The notes: a model not told the origin generated them from the sequence alone. Positions 45,910 through 54,710 are shown, counted from the stretch's first letter. The stretch is 64,000 bases of DNA from Xanthomonas sp. DAR 80977 (GCF_041240605.1 NZ_CP162487.1:1495001-1559000), one strand, 5' to 3'. Numbers and translations are program-made.

Positions 45910-46686
45910 ATGGCCATGCGCGACGACCTGGCCCTGCTGGACGCCGACCTGCAAGGATTGCCGACCCTGGACGCCTGCCTGGACCGCGTCCTGGATGCCG
46001 CGCGCGCGCTCGGCGTGCGCGCGCTGGTCTACGACTACGCACCGGTGCCGCTGGGCCTGGACGGGGAACTGATCACGCCCTCGGTCTTCGTCCAGCGCAA
46101 TGCGCCGGCCGACATGCAGCAGGTGTGGTGCGAACACGGCTACTACCAGCACGACCCGGTGCAGCAGCGGGCCTGCCGCCGCAGCGCGCCGTTCCTGTGG
46201 TCGTACCGGCCACTGCCGCCGGGTCCGCGTCGCGAATACCTGGGCGACCTGCACCGCCCGGTCACCCGCTATCTGTGCGAGCGCGGCATGGGCGCCGGCC
46301 TGACCGTGCCGCTGCATCTGCCCGGTGGCGCGCTGGCCACCTTCACCGGCGTGGTCGATGGCGACCTGCCGCCGGAGACCGCGCTGCAGCAGGCCGAGCG
46401 CAGCCAGGGCGCCTTCCTGCTCCTGGCGCATGCCTTCCAGGCGCGCGCCCAGGACCTGCTCGACGCCCGCCAGCGCCGCTGTGCGCAGATCGTGCTGACC
46501 CGGCGCGAACGCGAATGCCTGCAGCACTCCGCGCGCGGCCTCACCGCCAAGGCCATCGCCGCCGCGCTCAACCGCTCGGTGGCCACCGTCAACCTGCATC
46601 TGAATTCGGCGGCGCGCAAGCTGGGCGCACGCAATCGGGTGGATGCGGTGGTGCGCGGCCTGCACTACCGGCTGCTGGAGCCTTAG
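45910..46686 (+). CDS. LuxR-family solo regulator, OryR/XccR type
   Basis: A 258-residue regulator with an autoinducer-binding domain (~20-165) and a C-terminal LuxR helix-turn-helix ([39 protein letters not shown]). In the ligand pocket the positions equal to TraR Trp57 and Tyr61 are Met69 and Trp73 ([19 protein letters not shown]). This substitution is the hallmark of the plant-signal-responding OryR/PsoR subgroup instead of acyl-homoserine-lactone receptors. No luxI is present. The gene for proline iminopeptidase follows, as in oryR and xccR loci. Two lux-box-like elements flank it, which suggests it controls itself, pip and perhaps the permease. Confidence 0.92.
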   Translation: MAMRDDLALLDADLQGLPTLDACLDRVLDAARALGVRALVYDYAPVPLGLDGELITPSVFVQRNAPADMQQVWCEHGYYQHDPVQQRACRRSAPFLWSYRPLPPGPRREYLGDLHRPVTRYLCERGMGAGLTVPLHLPGGALATFTGVVDGDLPPETALQQAERSQGAFLLLAHAFQARAQDLLDARQRRCAQIVLTRRERECLQHSARGLTAKAIAAALNRSVATVNLHLNSAARKLGARNRVDAVVRGLHYRLLEP

Positions 46687-46767
46687 GCGCCGGGGTTGCG
46701 TGTCCCGCTGCATGCCGCGGCGGCCTGCGTGCGCGCAGCGGGCACAGGTCGGTCGCGAGCGGGCGAA

Positions 46768-46787
46768 AACCTCGCATTTCTGCCAGT
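46768..46787 (-). promoter_or_regulatory. Lux-box-like element upstream of pip
   Basis: On the minus strand it reads ACTGGCAGAAATGCGAGGTT, 17 of 20 identical to the element before the LuxR gene. It lies 57 bp before the pip ATG, a reasonable distance for activation. XccR-type regulators are known to bind a lux-like box in pip promoters. Confidence 0.65.
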
Positions 46788-46844
46788 GCCGCGCATGCCG
46801 GCGACCGGCTAGGCTGCGGCTCCGCACGCAGCGAAGAGCACGCC

Positions 46845-47735
46845 ATGCAGGTTCGAGAGGGCTACGCCGACTTCCAGGGGCACCGCACCTGGTACCGCGT
46901 CACCGGCGCGCTGGACAGCGGCCGGCTGCCGCTGGTGGTCGTCCACGGCGGCCCGGGTTGCACCCACGACTACGTGGACAGCTTCAAGGATCTGGCGGCC
47001 GGCGGACGCGCGGTGGTGCATTACGACCAACTGGGCAATGGCCGTTCCACCCATCTGCCCGAGACCGATCCCGGCTTCTGGACCGTGCAGCTGTTCCTGG
47101 CCGAACTGGACAACCTGCTGTACCACCTGGGCATCGCCGACTACGCGCTGCTCGGCCAGTCCTGGGGCGGCATGCTCGGCGCCGAGCATGCGGTGCGCCG
47201 TCCGGCGGGGTTGCGTGCGCTGGTCATCGCCAACTCGCCGGCCTCGATGCCGTTGTGGCGTGCCGCCGCGCTGCGCCTGCGTGCCGCACTGCCCGAGCCG
47301 GTGCGCGCGGCCCTGGACCGCCACGAGGCCGACGGCGACCTCGACCATCCCGACTACCGCGCCGCCTCCGACGTGTTCTACGCGCGCCACGTGTGCCGCG
47401 TGCAGCCGATGCCGGAAGCGGTGGCGCGCACCTTCGCCGCGATCGACGCCGACCCGACCGTCTACCACGCCATGAACGGCCCCACCGAGTTCCACGTCAT
47501 CGGCAGCCTGCGCGAGTGGAGCATCGTCGAGCGCCTGCCGGCGATCGACGTGCCGACCCTGCTGCTGTCCGGTCGCCACGACGAAGCCACGCCGGAGACC
47601 GTGCAGCCCTACGCGGACATGATCCCGGATGCGCGCTGGCACCTGTTCGAGCACTCCAGCCATATGCCGCATGTGGAGGAGCGGGAGGCTTGCATGCAAG
47701 TGGTGGGGGCATTCCTGGCCGAGCACGATCGGTAG
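46845..47735 (+). CDS. pip: Proline iminopeptidase
   Basis: A 296-residue alpha/beta hydrolase of peptidase family S33. The oxyanion motif [10 protein letters not shown] precedes the nucleophile Ser106 in GQSWGGMLG. The acid is in [11 protein letters not shown] and the His in [11 protein letters not shown]. It removes N-terminal proline from short peptides. No signal peptide is visible. In Xanthomonas the pip gene next to the LuxR solo is induced in planta and needed for full virulence, and this locus has the same order and a matching promoter element. Confidence 0.93.
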   Translation: MQVREGYADFQGHRTWYRVTGALDSGRLPLVVVHGGPGCTHDYVDSFKDLAAGGRAVVHYDQLGNGRSTHLPETDPGFWTVQLFLAELDNLLYHLGIADYALLGQSWGGMLGAEHAVRRPAGLRALVIANSPASMPLWRAAALRLRAALPEPVRAALDRHEADGDLDHPDYRAASDVFYARHVCRVQPMPEAVARTFAAIDADPTVYHAMNGPTEFHVIGSLREWSIVERLPAIDVPTLLLSGRHDEATPETVQPYADMIPDARWHLFEHSSHMPHVEEREACMQVVGAFLAEHDR

Positions 47736-47803
47736 GGCGTGAACCCGGCGGGTTGTTCGGTGGAGGGCGGAGGCGGTAGCCGATGCTGGCGTGAGGAAGA
47801 AGG

Positions 47804-48193
47804 CTAATCGCCGGCGACGAAACTGGAAAATATCCATTTCCCGTCGATGAGCTTGAAGCCGGCACGGTAACCGCTGCCGGCGTGTGGTGGGCACTCCAGG
47901 TAGTCGGTCGCAAGACGTTGGCGATGGCCGGCGGTGCTTTGCGCCAAATGGCGAAGGTACGCGGGCTCCCGGGTCCAGAGCGCGATCGCCTCGTCGGGTC
48001 CTCCATCTCCGCCGAAGCTCGAAACAAAGTCGGGCGACATGGACTTGCGCAGCGTTTCCGGCGCTCCGGAGGCGGCAGCGCCATGCACGGCAGCGACCAA
48101 GCGAGTCGCCGCCTGGGGAACCTTGGTCTTGCCGGTCTGGGCTGCAGCGTCTCCACAGCCAAGAATCAAGAGCACTGCGATAGCGCGATGCAT
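47804..48193 (-). CDS. Small exported protein, unknown (cassette-like)
   Basis: Encodes 129 residues. The start MHRAIAVLLILGCGDAAAQ gives a signal peptide (cleavage after AAA or a possible lipobox LGC). The upstream ATG at 48274 would run through an attC-like site and is rejected. The mature part (MSPDFVSSFGGDGGPDEAIA, AGFKLIDGKWIFSSFVAG) looks like a small NTF2-type fold, with low certainty. Its start lies directly after the attC-like site at 48195-48253, as in integron cassettes. No terminal attC could be seen downstream. Confidence 0.6.
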   Translation of the reverse strand: MHRAIAVLLILGCGDAAAQTGKTKVPQAATRLVAAVHGAAASGAPETLRKSMSPDFVSSFGGDGGPDEAIALWTREPAYLRHLAQSTAGHRQRLATDYLECPPHAGSGYRAGFKLIDGKWIFSSFVAGD

Positions 48194-48194
48194 T

Positions 48195-48253
48195 GCCCGA
48201 CACCTGAGTTTGGCCTTGCCAACCCTCGGCTTCGGCTTGGATGAATTGCTGGC
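48195..48253 (-). other. attC-like recombination site a
   Basis: A 59-bp element bounded by GCCCGAC and GCTGGC on the plus strand. Internal arms are ACCTGAGTTTGGCC and CGGCTTGGATGAATTG. It shares its first 16 bases with site b except one, and the GAATTG end with sites b, c and d. It sits between two minus-strand genes exactly where an integron cassette junction would lie. Confidence 0.65.
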
Positions 48254-48258
48254 AGTAT

Positions 48259-48759
48259 CTAGAGCTGTTGCCATGACAACAAGGCCGTGTCCGGTTTCAC
48301 ATCAAGCGTGAAGCCAAAAGGGAAGGCTTGGCTTGCCTCCTTGTCCACTTCGAACTCCACGCTCTCCGGAGCGGGGCGGTTGGTGGTGAACTGCCCGGCA
48401 CTGAGAATGCGGGAAACCTCATTTGCCTGGATGGGCGACCAGTAGTTCGACGTGGCAAGAATCAGCGCTGCAACCGCTGTGCGAGTATCGACCCGCTCAG
48501 GAAAGAACACGCCGACGCTGCTGCCGAGATCCGCACATCCAGCATGCGAAATTCGGACGATCTTGCCTGAGGCGTCCTTCCAGGTGACGTGGTGGTTGTT
48601 TCGGTCCAGAACACCGCCAGGATTGGCATTTGCCATGGAAACCAGCTCCCGCAACACGGCTCCTTGGTCGAAATCACAGGTGTCGCCCGCCGATGCTTTC
48701 GCGGTAGGGATCAGTAACGCGACGAGCAATGCCGACGTTGCGATGGTTTTCATGCGCAT
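48259..48759 (-). CDS. Exported protein of unknown function (cassette-like)
   Basis: A 166-residue protein with a signal peptide (MRMKTIATSALLVALLIPTA, cleavage after ASA). The mature part has three Cys (one pair could form a disulfide), a WKDASGKIVRISHAGCADLG segment and an FGFTLDVKPDTALLSW end. No family is recognised. The next Met (48753) is an equal start candidate. An attC-like site follows its stop by six bases, so it looks like a mobile gene cassette. GC content is lower than that of the flanking core genes. Confidence 0.65.
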   Translation of the reverse strand: MRMKTIATSALLVALLIPTAKASAGDTCDFDQGAVLRELVSMANANPGGVLDRNNHHVTWKDASGKIVRISHAGCADLGSSVGVFFPERVDTRTAVAALILATSNYWSPIQANEVSRILSAGQFTTNRPAPESVEFEVDKEASQAFPFGFTLDVKPDTALLSWQQL

Positions 48760-48760
48760 A

Positions 48761-48835
48761 GAATGCCTGGGTTGGGCCACGCCGCGGGGCGGATGTGGCT
48801 CGAGCGGTTGGGGCGTTGGTCGAGGCTTGCGTCAG
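48761..48835 (-). other. Possible divergent attC-like site
   Basis: The segment is bounded by GCCTGGGTTGGGCC and CGAGGCTTGCGTCAGGC and lies between two small minus-strand genes. The outer arms resemble sites a and b, while the middle (CACGCCGCGGGGCGGATGTG) differs. The stop codon of the gene at 48832 overlaps the GCCTGAC end, as is common in cassettes. Confidence 0.4.
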
Positions 48836-49239
48836 GCAAACACGTCCACCGCGGCATCGCTCCACGCATGCCCGTGCAGTCCCCAGGCACTGTCTTCCGG
48901 CGCCGGCGGGAACCCGGTGCGGCAATAACCGCGCTTCGCGTCGAAATCGAAGATCGCATGCGGATAGCCGTTGATCAGCAGCACGACCTTTTTGCTGTCC
49001 TGGGACCAGCCGATCTTCACTTCGGAAGGCGCCTCTTTGTCGGCGACGTCGGCAGCGTTGTAGATGTGCAGCGCGTCCTGGATGGGATTGTCGTCCGCAG
49101 ACGGATCGAGCGCATAGAAATAGCCGGTGTCGCCGTCGTCCTCGAACACGGCAACGAAGGGCCCCTGGGGCGCTTGCGCCTCGACGACCAGGGCGGTGCC
49201 GACGATCAACTCGCTTTCGGCGGTGAGGGTGATTGGCAT
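48832..49239 (-). CDS. DUF2251-like small cytoplasmic protein (cassette-like)
   Basis: Encodes 135 residues with no signal or membrane segment. The N-terminal motif ELIVGTALVVEAQAPQGPFV, then FEDDGDTGYFYALD, fits the DUF2251 group by memory. PIQDALHIYNAADV and KKVVLLINGYPHAIFDFDAK complete an alpha/beta protein of the kind often found as immunity or cassette genes. Met at 49239 is chosen over 49269 because it follows a possible attC-like end by four bases. Function is unknown. Confidence 0.65.
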   Translation of the reverse strand: MPITLTAESELIVGTALVVEAQAPQGPFVAVFEDDGDTGYFYALDPSADDNPIQDALHIYNAADVADKEAPSEVKIGWSQDSKKVVLLINGYPHAIFDFDAKRGYCRTGFPPAPEDSAWGLHGHAWSDAAVDVFA

Positions 49240-49243
49240 GTTC

Positions 49244-49299
49244 GTTCGCTCATGGTGGACAGTGTGCACCGCTGCTCGGCACCTGTCTGGTAGTTAGAC
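49244..49299 (-). other. Possible attC-like site ending the effector cassette
   Basis: The plus strand ends in GTTAGAC, which fits the GTTRRRY core. Inverted arms GACAGTGTGC and GCACCTGTC enclose a short loop. The TAA stop of the effector gene lies within this end. It is weaker than sites a-d because the other end does not match well. Confidence 0.4.
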
Positions 49300-52038
49300 C
49301 ACCGGTCCTCCACGACCGAGGCCGTCTTGATTTCGCTGCGTCGCTTCCTGCGCAAGCTGCTGTTCTTGGTGCTTGTTGAACGCCAGCGATTGCTGCGACG
49401 TTTCTTGCAGTGAGGGGGCGGGTTCGCTGGTGTTGACCGAAGCCCTGAATCCCGGCGTGGTCCCCGTCACCCATAACGTGTCCCCTGCCAGTCGAACGCC
49501 ATCGATCTTGCTGGCGTCTGTCATGCCCTCCTTCTTGCTCAGCAGCATGGCATGCGCCACATGATCATCAGAGATCTCGAGCGGGGTGCCACCTCTAAGC
49601 TTCGCGAAGATCGCCTGATCGTTGGGTGGCAGTTGCCCGAGGGTCGAGGCCTTTTCGTCGCCTTGCCCGGCCGCCACTGCGGTACTGGCAGCGCCCGCGA
49701 CCGGTGAATCGTCTTTCGACAGGGACGCGTGCGGCGCACGCTCTGGTGGCTTGGCTTCGCTCTGGGGTGCCTGGCCTTGGCCCTGCAGCGCCGGCCTCTC
49801 CCCGAGCTTGATCTCTTCCGCGGTAGTGATCGCTTTGGGCACCATCCTGCTTTCGGACAGGAAGCCGTCGCGGCCATCGTCCATCATCGTCACGATCGCG
49901 CTGTTCGGCCCTGGACGGCCGGTCTTCGGATCGGGCTGCAGCATCAGGGAATACGGCTTGCCGGCATCCAGGCCCTCACGGGTGTGGGTGTGAGCGACGG
50001 CGGCCGTGGCGGCGTCGATCTCCGCTTCGGTACGCGCGATACCGGCACCGGCATAGGCCGCGGCCACCATGCCCCGCATCGGCATGGCTTTCGGCAGGGT
50101 CGGATTGGCCAGCGCTTCCGCCGCCATGGCGGAGTACTCCTGCAAGCCGGCCTGCTGGCTTCGGTGCACCTCGTTCAATTCGTCGCGGACGTTGCCCTGG
50201 GCCTGGTTGGTACCGTAGATCATGCCCGGCGTGCTCCACTCGCCATTGGCGCCACGCGTGTAGGTGTGGCCATCGGACGCCTTCAGCGTTTCTGTCTGCG
50301 TGCTGGCGTCTTTCACGGCGGCGGGTACTTCGCCGTGTTGATGCCAGCCGAATTGGTTGTAGGCCACCTGGTAGCGGCCGGCGATCGCAGCCGGCGTGTT
50401 GGCCGCATTCTGGGCGATGATCAATTTCGCGGCCTGGTCCAGTTCGGCCGCCCGCTGTGGCGTGGCGGTCTCGGCATGGGTGACCTTCATGCCGTGCTCG
50501 ATGTATTGATCGACGACCGTGCGAGACCAGGCATGGGTCTGCGGGTCGCGGGTCCAGTTTCCTTCCCCGTCCAGGCTTCGGGCCTCGCCTTTGCCGGAGG
50601 GGATCGAATAGGGGTTCTGCGGTTCCGACAGGTTCGCCAACCCCAATTCGTAGGACGCGTTGGCGGATTTGTAGTTCAGTTGGTTCGCCAGCACGTCTCC
50701 GGCCACGTACCTGACCTTGCTGTAGGTTGGGGCGCCGCTTTCCGGCGATGCGGTCGTGGTGGCCTTGACCTGTTGCGTTTCCGCCACCCGCGACCAGGTG
50801 CCTTTCGGGTCGCTGGGATCGCGGCTCCATTCGTTGCCGTCCCGGTCCTTCTGGGTGAAGACCCGGTCGATGTCCTTTTGCTGAGCCCACTTTTCTCCGA
50901 GGAATGCTCCGCCGACGCCGCCCACCACGCCACCGATCCCCGAGGTGACCAGGGCTCCTGGGCCGCTCGGGGAGCCTCCCGCCAGCCCATAGCCGGCGCC
51001 AGCCAGAAAGCCGACAGCGATACCGCCACCAATGCCGCCGACATTGCGGCCGATGAAATGGGTCTTTGCCGACTCGGCGCCTGTCGTATTGCCCTGCGCT
51101 TCCAGCTTCACCACTTGGTGGCCGGTGGTGGTGAAGTCGTATGCCAGCGCGGCCACCGCCACCACGGTCCCGCCTTTCGCCAGCATGCCAGGGCGCAAGC
51201 CCTTGGATGCCGCCACCGCTTCACCTGTGATGGCGGCTTCTCCTACCGCCGCAGTAGGCGCGCTGAATCCGGTAGGCGCACGGGTCAGGCCCGCATTTGC
51301 GAGTTCAGCGGCAGGGGGGAACTTGGCGGCATCTGCGCCGAGGGTTGCAGCCGCTTCCTGCGAGAGCGAGACCTTGGTGACCTTCGGTCCCACGTTGTCG
51401 GGCGACACAAAAATGCCCTTGGGCACCGCCTCGATGAACTGCGCCTGCACCTTGGGCAACACGGCATCGGCGCCACCCTGGGCATAGAGCGCTTTCAGCT
51501 CGCTGACCGGTTGCCCGCCCAGAGTCCTGACATTGGGGTTCTCCAACACGGCGGGCAGCTCCACCTTGCCGAAAACACGCTCGATGTTGGCATTGGTGGC
51601 GACCACCTTGATGTCGCCGCGCAGCGAGCCTGCGAATTCGTTGGAGGCTTCGCCCCAGAGCGAGCCTTCTAGCGAAGTGGCGCTATTGGCGACAGCCTTG
51701 GGATTGCCATACAGGAAGTCTCCAGCGGACGCCTTGGCTTGCACCAAGTCTTGGCCCTGCGCTTTGAATATGCGCACCGCCGCATCATTGATGACTTCCT
51801 CGACTTGCTTGTTGCCAAGAAATTGCGCCCGTGGCGTGTTGTTGATGATGGGTTCGCCAGTCTTGCTCGCAAGCTCCTTGGCGATCACCTCGGACGATAC
51901 TTCGCCGACCGGGCGGCTGTAGAGGATGCCTCCTTCGCCGATGGCCTTGGCGGGATATTGACGCGCGATCGCCTGGATTTCTTCGAGCGACTGGGCGTTT
52001 TTGATTTGCTCGATCTGTTTGGGATAGTCGCCGCTCAT
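49294..52038 (-). CDS. Candidate type IV secretion effector (X-Tfe) with XVIPCD-like C-terminus
   Basis: Encodes 914 residues. Residues 1-~250 are an unrecognised domain (GEGGILYSRPVGEVSSEV, NSATSLEGSLWGEASNEFAG). Near 340-400 is a glycine-zipper hydrophobic segment (VGGIGGGIAVGFLAGAGYGL). The middle is repeat-poor and polar (DRDGNEWSRDPSDPKGTWSR). The last ~110 residues (LRGGTPLEISDDHVAHAMLL, VRLAGDTLWVTGTTPGFRAS, then a Gln-rich tail LAFNKHQEQQLAQEATQ) resemble the Xanthomonas VirD4-interacting domain that directs antibacterial effectors to the T4SS. The start overlaps the stop of the upstream immunity-like gene. Toxic activity is unknown. Confidence 0.75.
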   Translation of the reverse strand: MSGDYPKQIEQIKNAQSLEEIQAIARQYPAKAIGEGGILYSRPVGEVSSEVIAKELASKTGEPIINNTPRAQFLGNKQVEEVINDAAVRIFKAQGQDLVQAKASAGDFLYGNPKAVANSATSLEGSLWGEASNEFAGSLRGDIKVVATNANIERVFGKVELPAVLENPNVRTLGGQPVSELKALYAQGGADAVLPKVQAQFIEAVPKGIFVSPDNVGPKVTKVSLSQEAAATLGADAAKFPPAAELANAGLTRAPTGFSAPTAAVGEAAITGEAVAASKGLRPGMLAKGGTVVAVAALAYDFTTTGHQVVKLEAQGNTTGAESAKTHFIGRNVGGIGGGIAVGFLAGAGYGLAGGSPSGPGALVTSGIGGVVGGVGGAFLGEKWAQQKDIDRVFTQKDRDGNEWSRDPSDPKGTWSRVAETQQVKATTTASPESGAPTYSKVRYVAGDVLANQLNYKSANASYELGLANLSEPQNPYSIPSGKGEARSLDGEGNWTRDPQTHAWSRTVVDQYIEHGMKVTHAETATPQRAAELDQAAKLIIAQNAANTPAAIAGRYQVAYNQFGWHQHGEVPAAVKDASTQTETLKASDGHTYTRGANGEWSTPGMIYGTNQAQGNVRDELNEVHRSQQAGLQEYSAMAAEALANPTLPKAMPMRGMVAAAYAGAGIARTEAEIDAATAAVAHTHTREGLDAGKPYSLMLQPDPKTGRPGPNSAIVTMMDDGRDGFLSESRMVPKAITTAEEIKLGERPALQGQGQAPQSEAKPPERAPHASLSKDDSPVAGAASTAVAAGQGDEKASTLGQLPPNDQAIFAKLRGGTPLEISDDHVAHAMLLSKKEGMTDASKIDGVRLAGDTLWVTGTTPGFRASVNTSEPAPSLQETSQQSLAFNKHQEQQLAQEATQRNQDGLGRGGPVV

Positions 52039-52472
52039 GCCGCGGTTCCGTCGTCCGCGACGAGAATCCACCCATCCCTGTAGAGGATCTGGCCCATGAA
52101 ATGGGCATCCGGATACTCCTTGAGAATGGACGGCCTATCCGGGTAATGCATGCGGGCAGCGATCAGTTGAGTTATCAGTGCCTGAATGGTGCTTGCTTCG
52201 GTTGCCGTGAAGACCCGGCATGTCCTGCCTCGCATCGGCATTCCGATGTCGCCATCGCGGCCATAGCCAAATGACACTATTTCAACGTTGTAGTCATTGC
52301 CATTGGGCAGGAACGCATTCTGGATTTCGCCGAAGTACTCTTCGCCATCTACCTCGACGGCGAACGTCTCATGACGCTGTTCATCCATGATGCCGCGCAC
52401 GCCGCCTGAAAATCTGGCGCGCCCCTCCGGGAATTGCAGCCAATCGAAGGTGGGGTGGTTGGATAAGTCCAT
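52035..52472 (-). CDS. Candidate immunity protein paired with the effector
   Basis: Encodes 145 residues, starting MDLSNHPTFDWLQFPEGRAR. The Met at 52472 is preferred over 52496 because the paralogue upstream starts in the same way. No signal peptide is visible, so any protection would be cytoplasmic, unlike the exported lipoprotein immunity proteins known for many X-Tfe effectors. Its stop overlaps the effector start (ATGA), so the two are co-translated. It shares roughly 55-60 percent identity by eye with the next gene (AVEVDGEEYFGEIQNAFLPN against AVEVDGNEFFGEIRTSFLPN). Confidence 0.7.
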   Translation of the reverse strand: MDLSNHPTFDWLQFPEGRARFSGGVRGIMDEQRHETFAVEVDGEEYFGEIQNAFLPNGNDYNVEIVSFGYGRDGDIGMPMRGRTCRVFTATEASTIQALITQLIAARMHYPDRPSILKEYPDAHFMGQILYRDGWILVADDGTAA

Positions 52473-52619
52473 GCCTAGTAATCCATATTGGGTCATTGGA
52501 AATTACAGCCTTGCAAGAGGGGTTTTAGTTGCCAAGCCCGATCACGCAATTTGCTTTGCCCAGCCGACGAAGTCCTGCCATGCGGCTCACGGATAGCTTC
52601 TGCCATCGCAGCGGGGATT

Positions 52620-53075
52620 TCAAGAAAGACGCTGGCGACTGCGATCAGGGGTGATCCCCTCATCCGCGGCTAACGCCCATCCATCCCTGAAGTTGACGTC
52701 GCCCTTGAAGTGAGCACTTGGGTATTCAGTCAACAGAGACAGCCTGTCGGAAAATCGAGTGCCGGCGGCGATCAGTTGAACAATCAGTGTTCGAATGGTG
52801 TTGATCTGAGCTTGCGAGAAGATCTGGCATCCATCATGTATCGGCATTCCCAGATATTTTTCGCTGCCGTAGCCAAAAGAGACCACCTCAATGTTGTAGT
52901 CATTGCCATTGGGTAAGAAAGACGTTCGGATTTCTCCAAAGAATTCGTTGCCATCTACCTCAACAGCGAATGTCTCGTGTCCAAGCTCGTCAACGCCGCG
53001 GACCAAGCCAGAAAATCTGGCGCGCCCCTCTGCGAACTGCACCCACGCGAAGGTCGGGTGGTCATGTAAGTCCAT
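52620..53075 (-). CDS. Paralogue of the candidate immunity protein
   Basis: Encodes 151 residues: MDLHDHPTFAWVQFAEGRAR, PNGNDYNIEVVSFGYGSEKY, EYPSAHFKGDVNFRDGWALA. It is a tandem duplicate of the gene at 52035-52472, with a slightly longer C-terminus. It may protect against a related effector not encoded here or be an older copy. A 147-bp gap separates the two. It lacks signal and membrane segments. Confidence 0.7.
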   Translation of the reverse strand: MDLHDHPTFAWVQFAEGRARFSGLVRGVDELGHETFAVEVDGNEFFGEIRTSFLPNGNDYNIEVVSFGYGSEKYLGMPIHDGCQIFSQAQINTIRTLIVQLIAAGTRFSDRLSLLTEYPSAHFKGDVNFRDGWALAADEGITPDRSRQRLS

Positions 53076-53279
53076 GCTTATTGCTCCTGTCGGGCGATCG
53101 GAAATCCGACGTCCTGCATCAGATTGTCCAGCAGCGATGCCAGGTCACGCAATCTTGGCGGCGGGCGAACGCACTGCGTGCAGCCGACCCGGTATTGTCT
53201 CTGGAAAGCCGTTATACGCTGGGAGCGGGTTGATGCAAACGACGGGTACCTCGGCGGGCGACGGTCAATTCAGGCTTCG

Positions 53280-53400
53280 CCGGCCGCCGTGATCGCCAAC
53301 TCGCCATCACCGACAGTGGGGCGCAGCGAACTGCCGATGATGAAGCCCAATGCTCCGTCCGGCGGCCGCCCAGGCGTAGCGCCAGCGTGCGACTGGCGCA
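53280..53400 (-). pseudogene. symE-like fragment 1
   Basis: On the minus strand the C-terminal core of the SymE-like proteins can be read in two frames: RTLALRLGGR, then GALGFIIGSSLRPTVGDGEL. A frameshift separates them and the N-terminal part and leader are absent. It matches PALRLGGRWMEELGFTIGST of the intact gene at 54755-55087. Confidence 0.65.
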
Positions 53401-53435
53401 GGCCGCTTCTCTCAGGCCTGCTATCGCAGACAGCG

Positions 53436-54137
53436 CTATTTGCAGACGAACCTGCAAAGTTCACTCGAATGCTCGCGAAGAAACGCTTGTTTGTCTTGTA
53501 GCGGCTCGATGCTTTGTGGTGACGGCTGGTCCATGAACGAAAAATGGCCTGCGCCGACAGTGACCCGAACGTCCACAGTTTGCCAACCAGACATGGCCTG
53601 AGCCAGCCACTCGCTTTGCGCGGGAGGCGTGATGCTGTCCTCCGTACCCACCCAGGCCAGGATTGGGAGATGTACCGCATCAAGTGCGCCTGGCGCTTGG
53701 AAGAATCCAGTAGGCGGCGCAAGCAGGCCGAGGCGACCTAACCGCGCATCCGCTGCGATATGGACACGCTGACCGGGCCCCAACCACATTTGCCCTCCGG
53801 CTAACGCGACAAGTGTGGCTGCGCCGATGGAATGACCCACGCCTGATACAGTTGCGCCCGGTTCGGCGAAAGCATCGATCGCCAGGGACAACCGCCTGGC
53901 TCGGAGCGTCAGTTCCGCCTCCGAGGGCACGTGCGAAGCGAGTCGTTGGAAATGTGGTGCAACGACCGTGCAGCCTGATTCGGCCAATGTATCCAGAAGC
54001 GTGACGTGACGCTCGGGGTTGCCACCTGCACCCACCGCGAAAAGTACCAGTGGAGAACGTTCTTGAGCCTGCCGAACCGACACGTCGAATGACGCTGAAC
54101 CATCTTGCAGCTTTTGCATGTGCATCAAGCTAGCCAC
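53436..54137 (-). CDS. Alpha/beta hydrolase, dienelactone-hydrolase-like (cassette-like)
   Basis: A 233-residue cytoplasmic hydrolase. The nucleophile elbow is GVGHSIGAAT, the acid lies in GTEDSITPPAQS and the His in VGAGHFSFMD. The N-terminal strand SPLVLFAVGAGGNPERHV carries the oxyanion region. Substrate is unknown; it resembles predicted chlorophyllase/dienelactone hydrolases. Several in-frame Met codons lie close together (54137, 54125, 54119), so the start is uncertain. The attC-like site b lies 97 bp upstream, consistent with a gene cassette. Confidence 0.75.
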   Translation of the reverse strand: MASLMHMQKLQDGSASFDVSVRQAQERSPLVLFAVGAGGNPERHVTLLDTLAESGCTVVAPHFQRLASHVPSEAELTLRARRLSLAIDAFAEPGATVSGVGHSIGAATLVALAGGQMWLGPGQRVHIAADARLGRLGLLAPPTGFFQAPGALDAVHLPILAWVGTEDSITPPAQSEWLAQAMSGWQTVDVRVTVGAGHFSFMDQPSPQSIEPLQDKQAFLREHSSELCRFVCK

Positions 54138-54233
54138 CTTGCTTTTGTGTCAGGAGTGAATGCGAAGAGCAAAGGAAAACGGCGAGGAGGCGCTTCACGT
54201 GCATTCCCCGCGGGTGACTGAAGCGAGTATGCA

Positions 54234-54291
54234 GCCTGACACCTGAGTTGAGTCGCTACAACGCGGCGTCGGCTTGGAAGAATTGCTAGGC
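54234..54291 (-). other. attC-like recombination site b
   Basis: A 58-bp element bounded by GCCTGAC and GCTAGGC on the plus strand. Arms are ACCTGAGTTGAGTCG and CGGCGTCGGCTTGGAAG. It matches site a in its first 16 bases except one and in GGCTTGGAWGAATTGCTRG. The minus-strand reading GCCTAGCAATTC is near the RYYYAAC attC end. Confidence 0.7.
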
Positions 54292-54476
54292 AGCAGCCTT
54301 TGTGCGAAGGAGCGCTTCGCTACCGGTCTTTGTGCTCCAGGCAAAACCGATCTTCAAGAATTCGATCCCAACCCGGTCTCTGTGATGGGCGGCTTTCAGC
54401 GTGGTGCTGCGCGTGCCGCGAGGGAGCGGACCCCGCGGCACAAGGGTCCGCTTCCGTTGGCCGCGTGGTTCGGCGC
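54292..54476. other. Spacer with hairpin between cassette site b and the small gene
   Basis: No gene is supported. A perfect hairpin GCGGACCC (54426-54433) / GGGTCCGC (54444-54451) lies after the stop of the 77-residue gene and may end its transcript, although no clear U-tract follows on the minus strand. Confidence 0.4.
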
Positions 54477-54710
54477 CTACCGAGTGGTGATGTCCTCGAG
54501 CGCTTGCGTGCCCACCTGGTCCAGGATGCCGCGCGCGGCGCGGGCGGCGGTGTGGGTGGCCTCTCCCAGCGTGGGCAGCGTGCGGGGATCCAGATAGGGC
54601 GGCGTGCCGGCGGCGAGGATGTCGCCATGTGCGGTGATGGTGCGGATCAGGCGGTCGAGCGCATCGGCCTGCTCGAGCGTGATGCCGAAGACGAAGCGGT
54701 TGGACGCCAT
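54477..54710 (-). CDS. Small helical protein downstream of symE copy 1
   Basis: Encodes 77 residues (MASNRFVFGITLEQADALDR, ATHTAARAARGILDQVG). It has no signal or membrane helix and no recognised family. It starts 44 bp after the symE stop. The same first eight residues (MASNRFVF) follow symE copy 2 at 60790-60825 and are then cut off by a junction motif. The gene is therefore part of the symE module and could be a partner or antidote, but this rests only on linkage. Confidence 0.6.
   Translation of the reverse strand: MASNRFVFGITLEQADALDRLIRTITAHGDILAAGTPPYLDPRTLPTLGEATHTAARAARGILDQVGTQALEDITTR

Noticed and set aside
45910..46686. Acyl-homoserine-lactone quorum-sensing system
   Set aside because: No luxI homologue is present, and two conserved ligand-pocket residues are changed to Met and Trp, as in plant-signal-responding solos.
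49729..51672. 647-codon plus-strand frame opposite the effector gene
   Set aside because: No motifs, no RBS; the minus-strand gene is coupled to its upstream neighbour and has a domain-like C-terminus.
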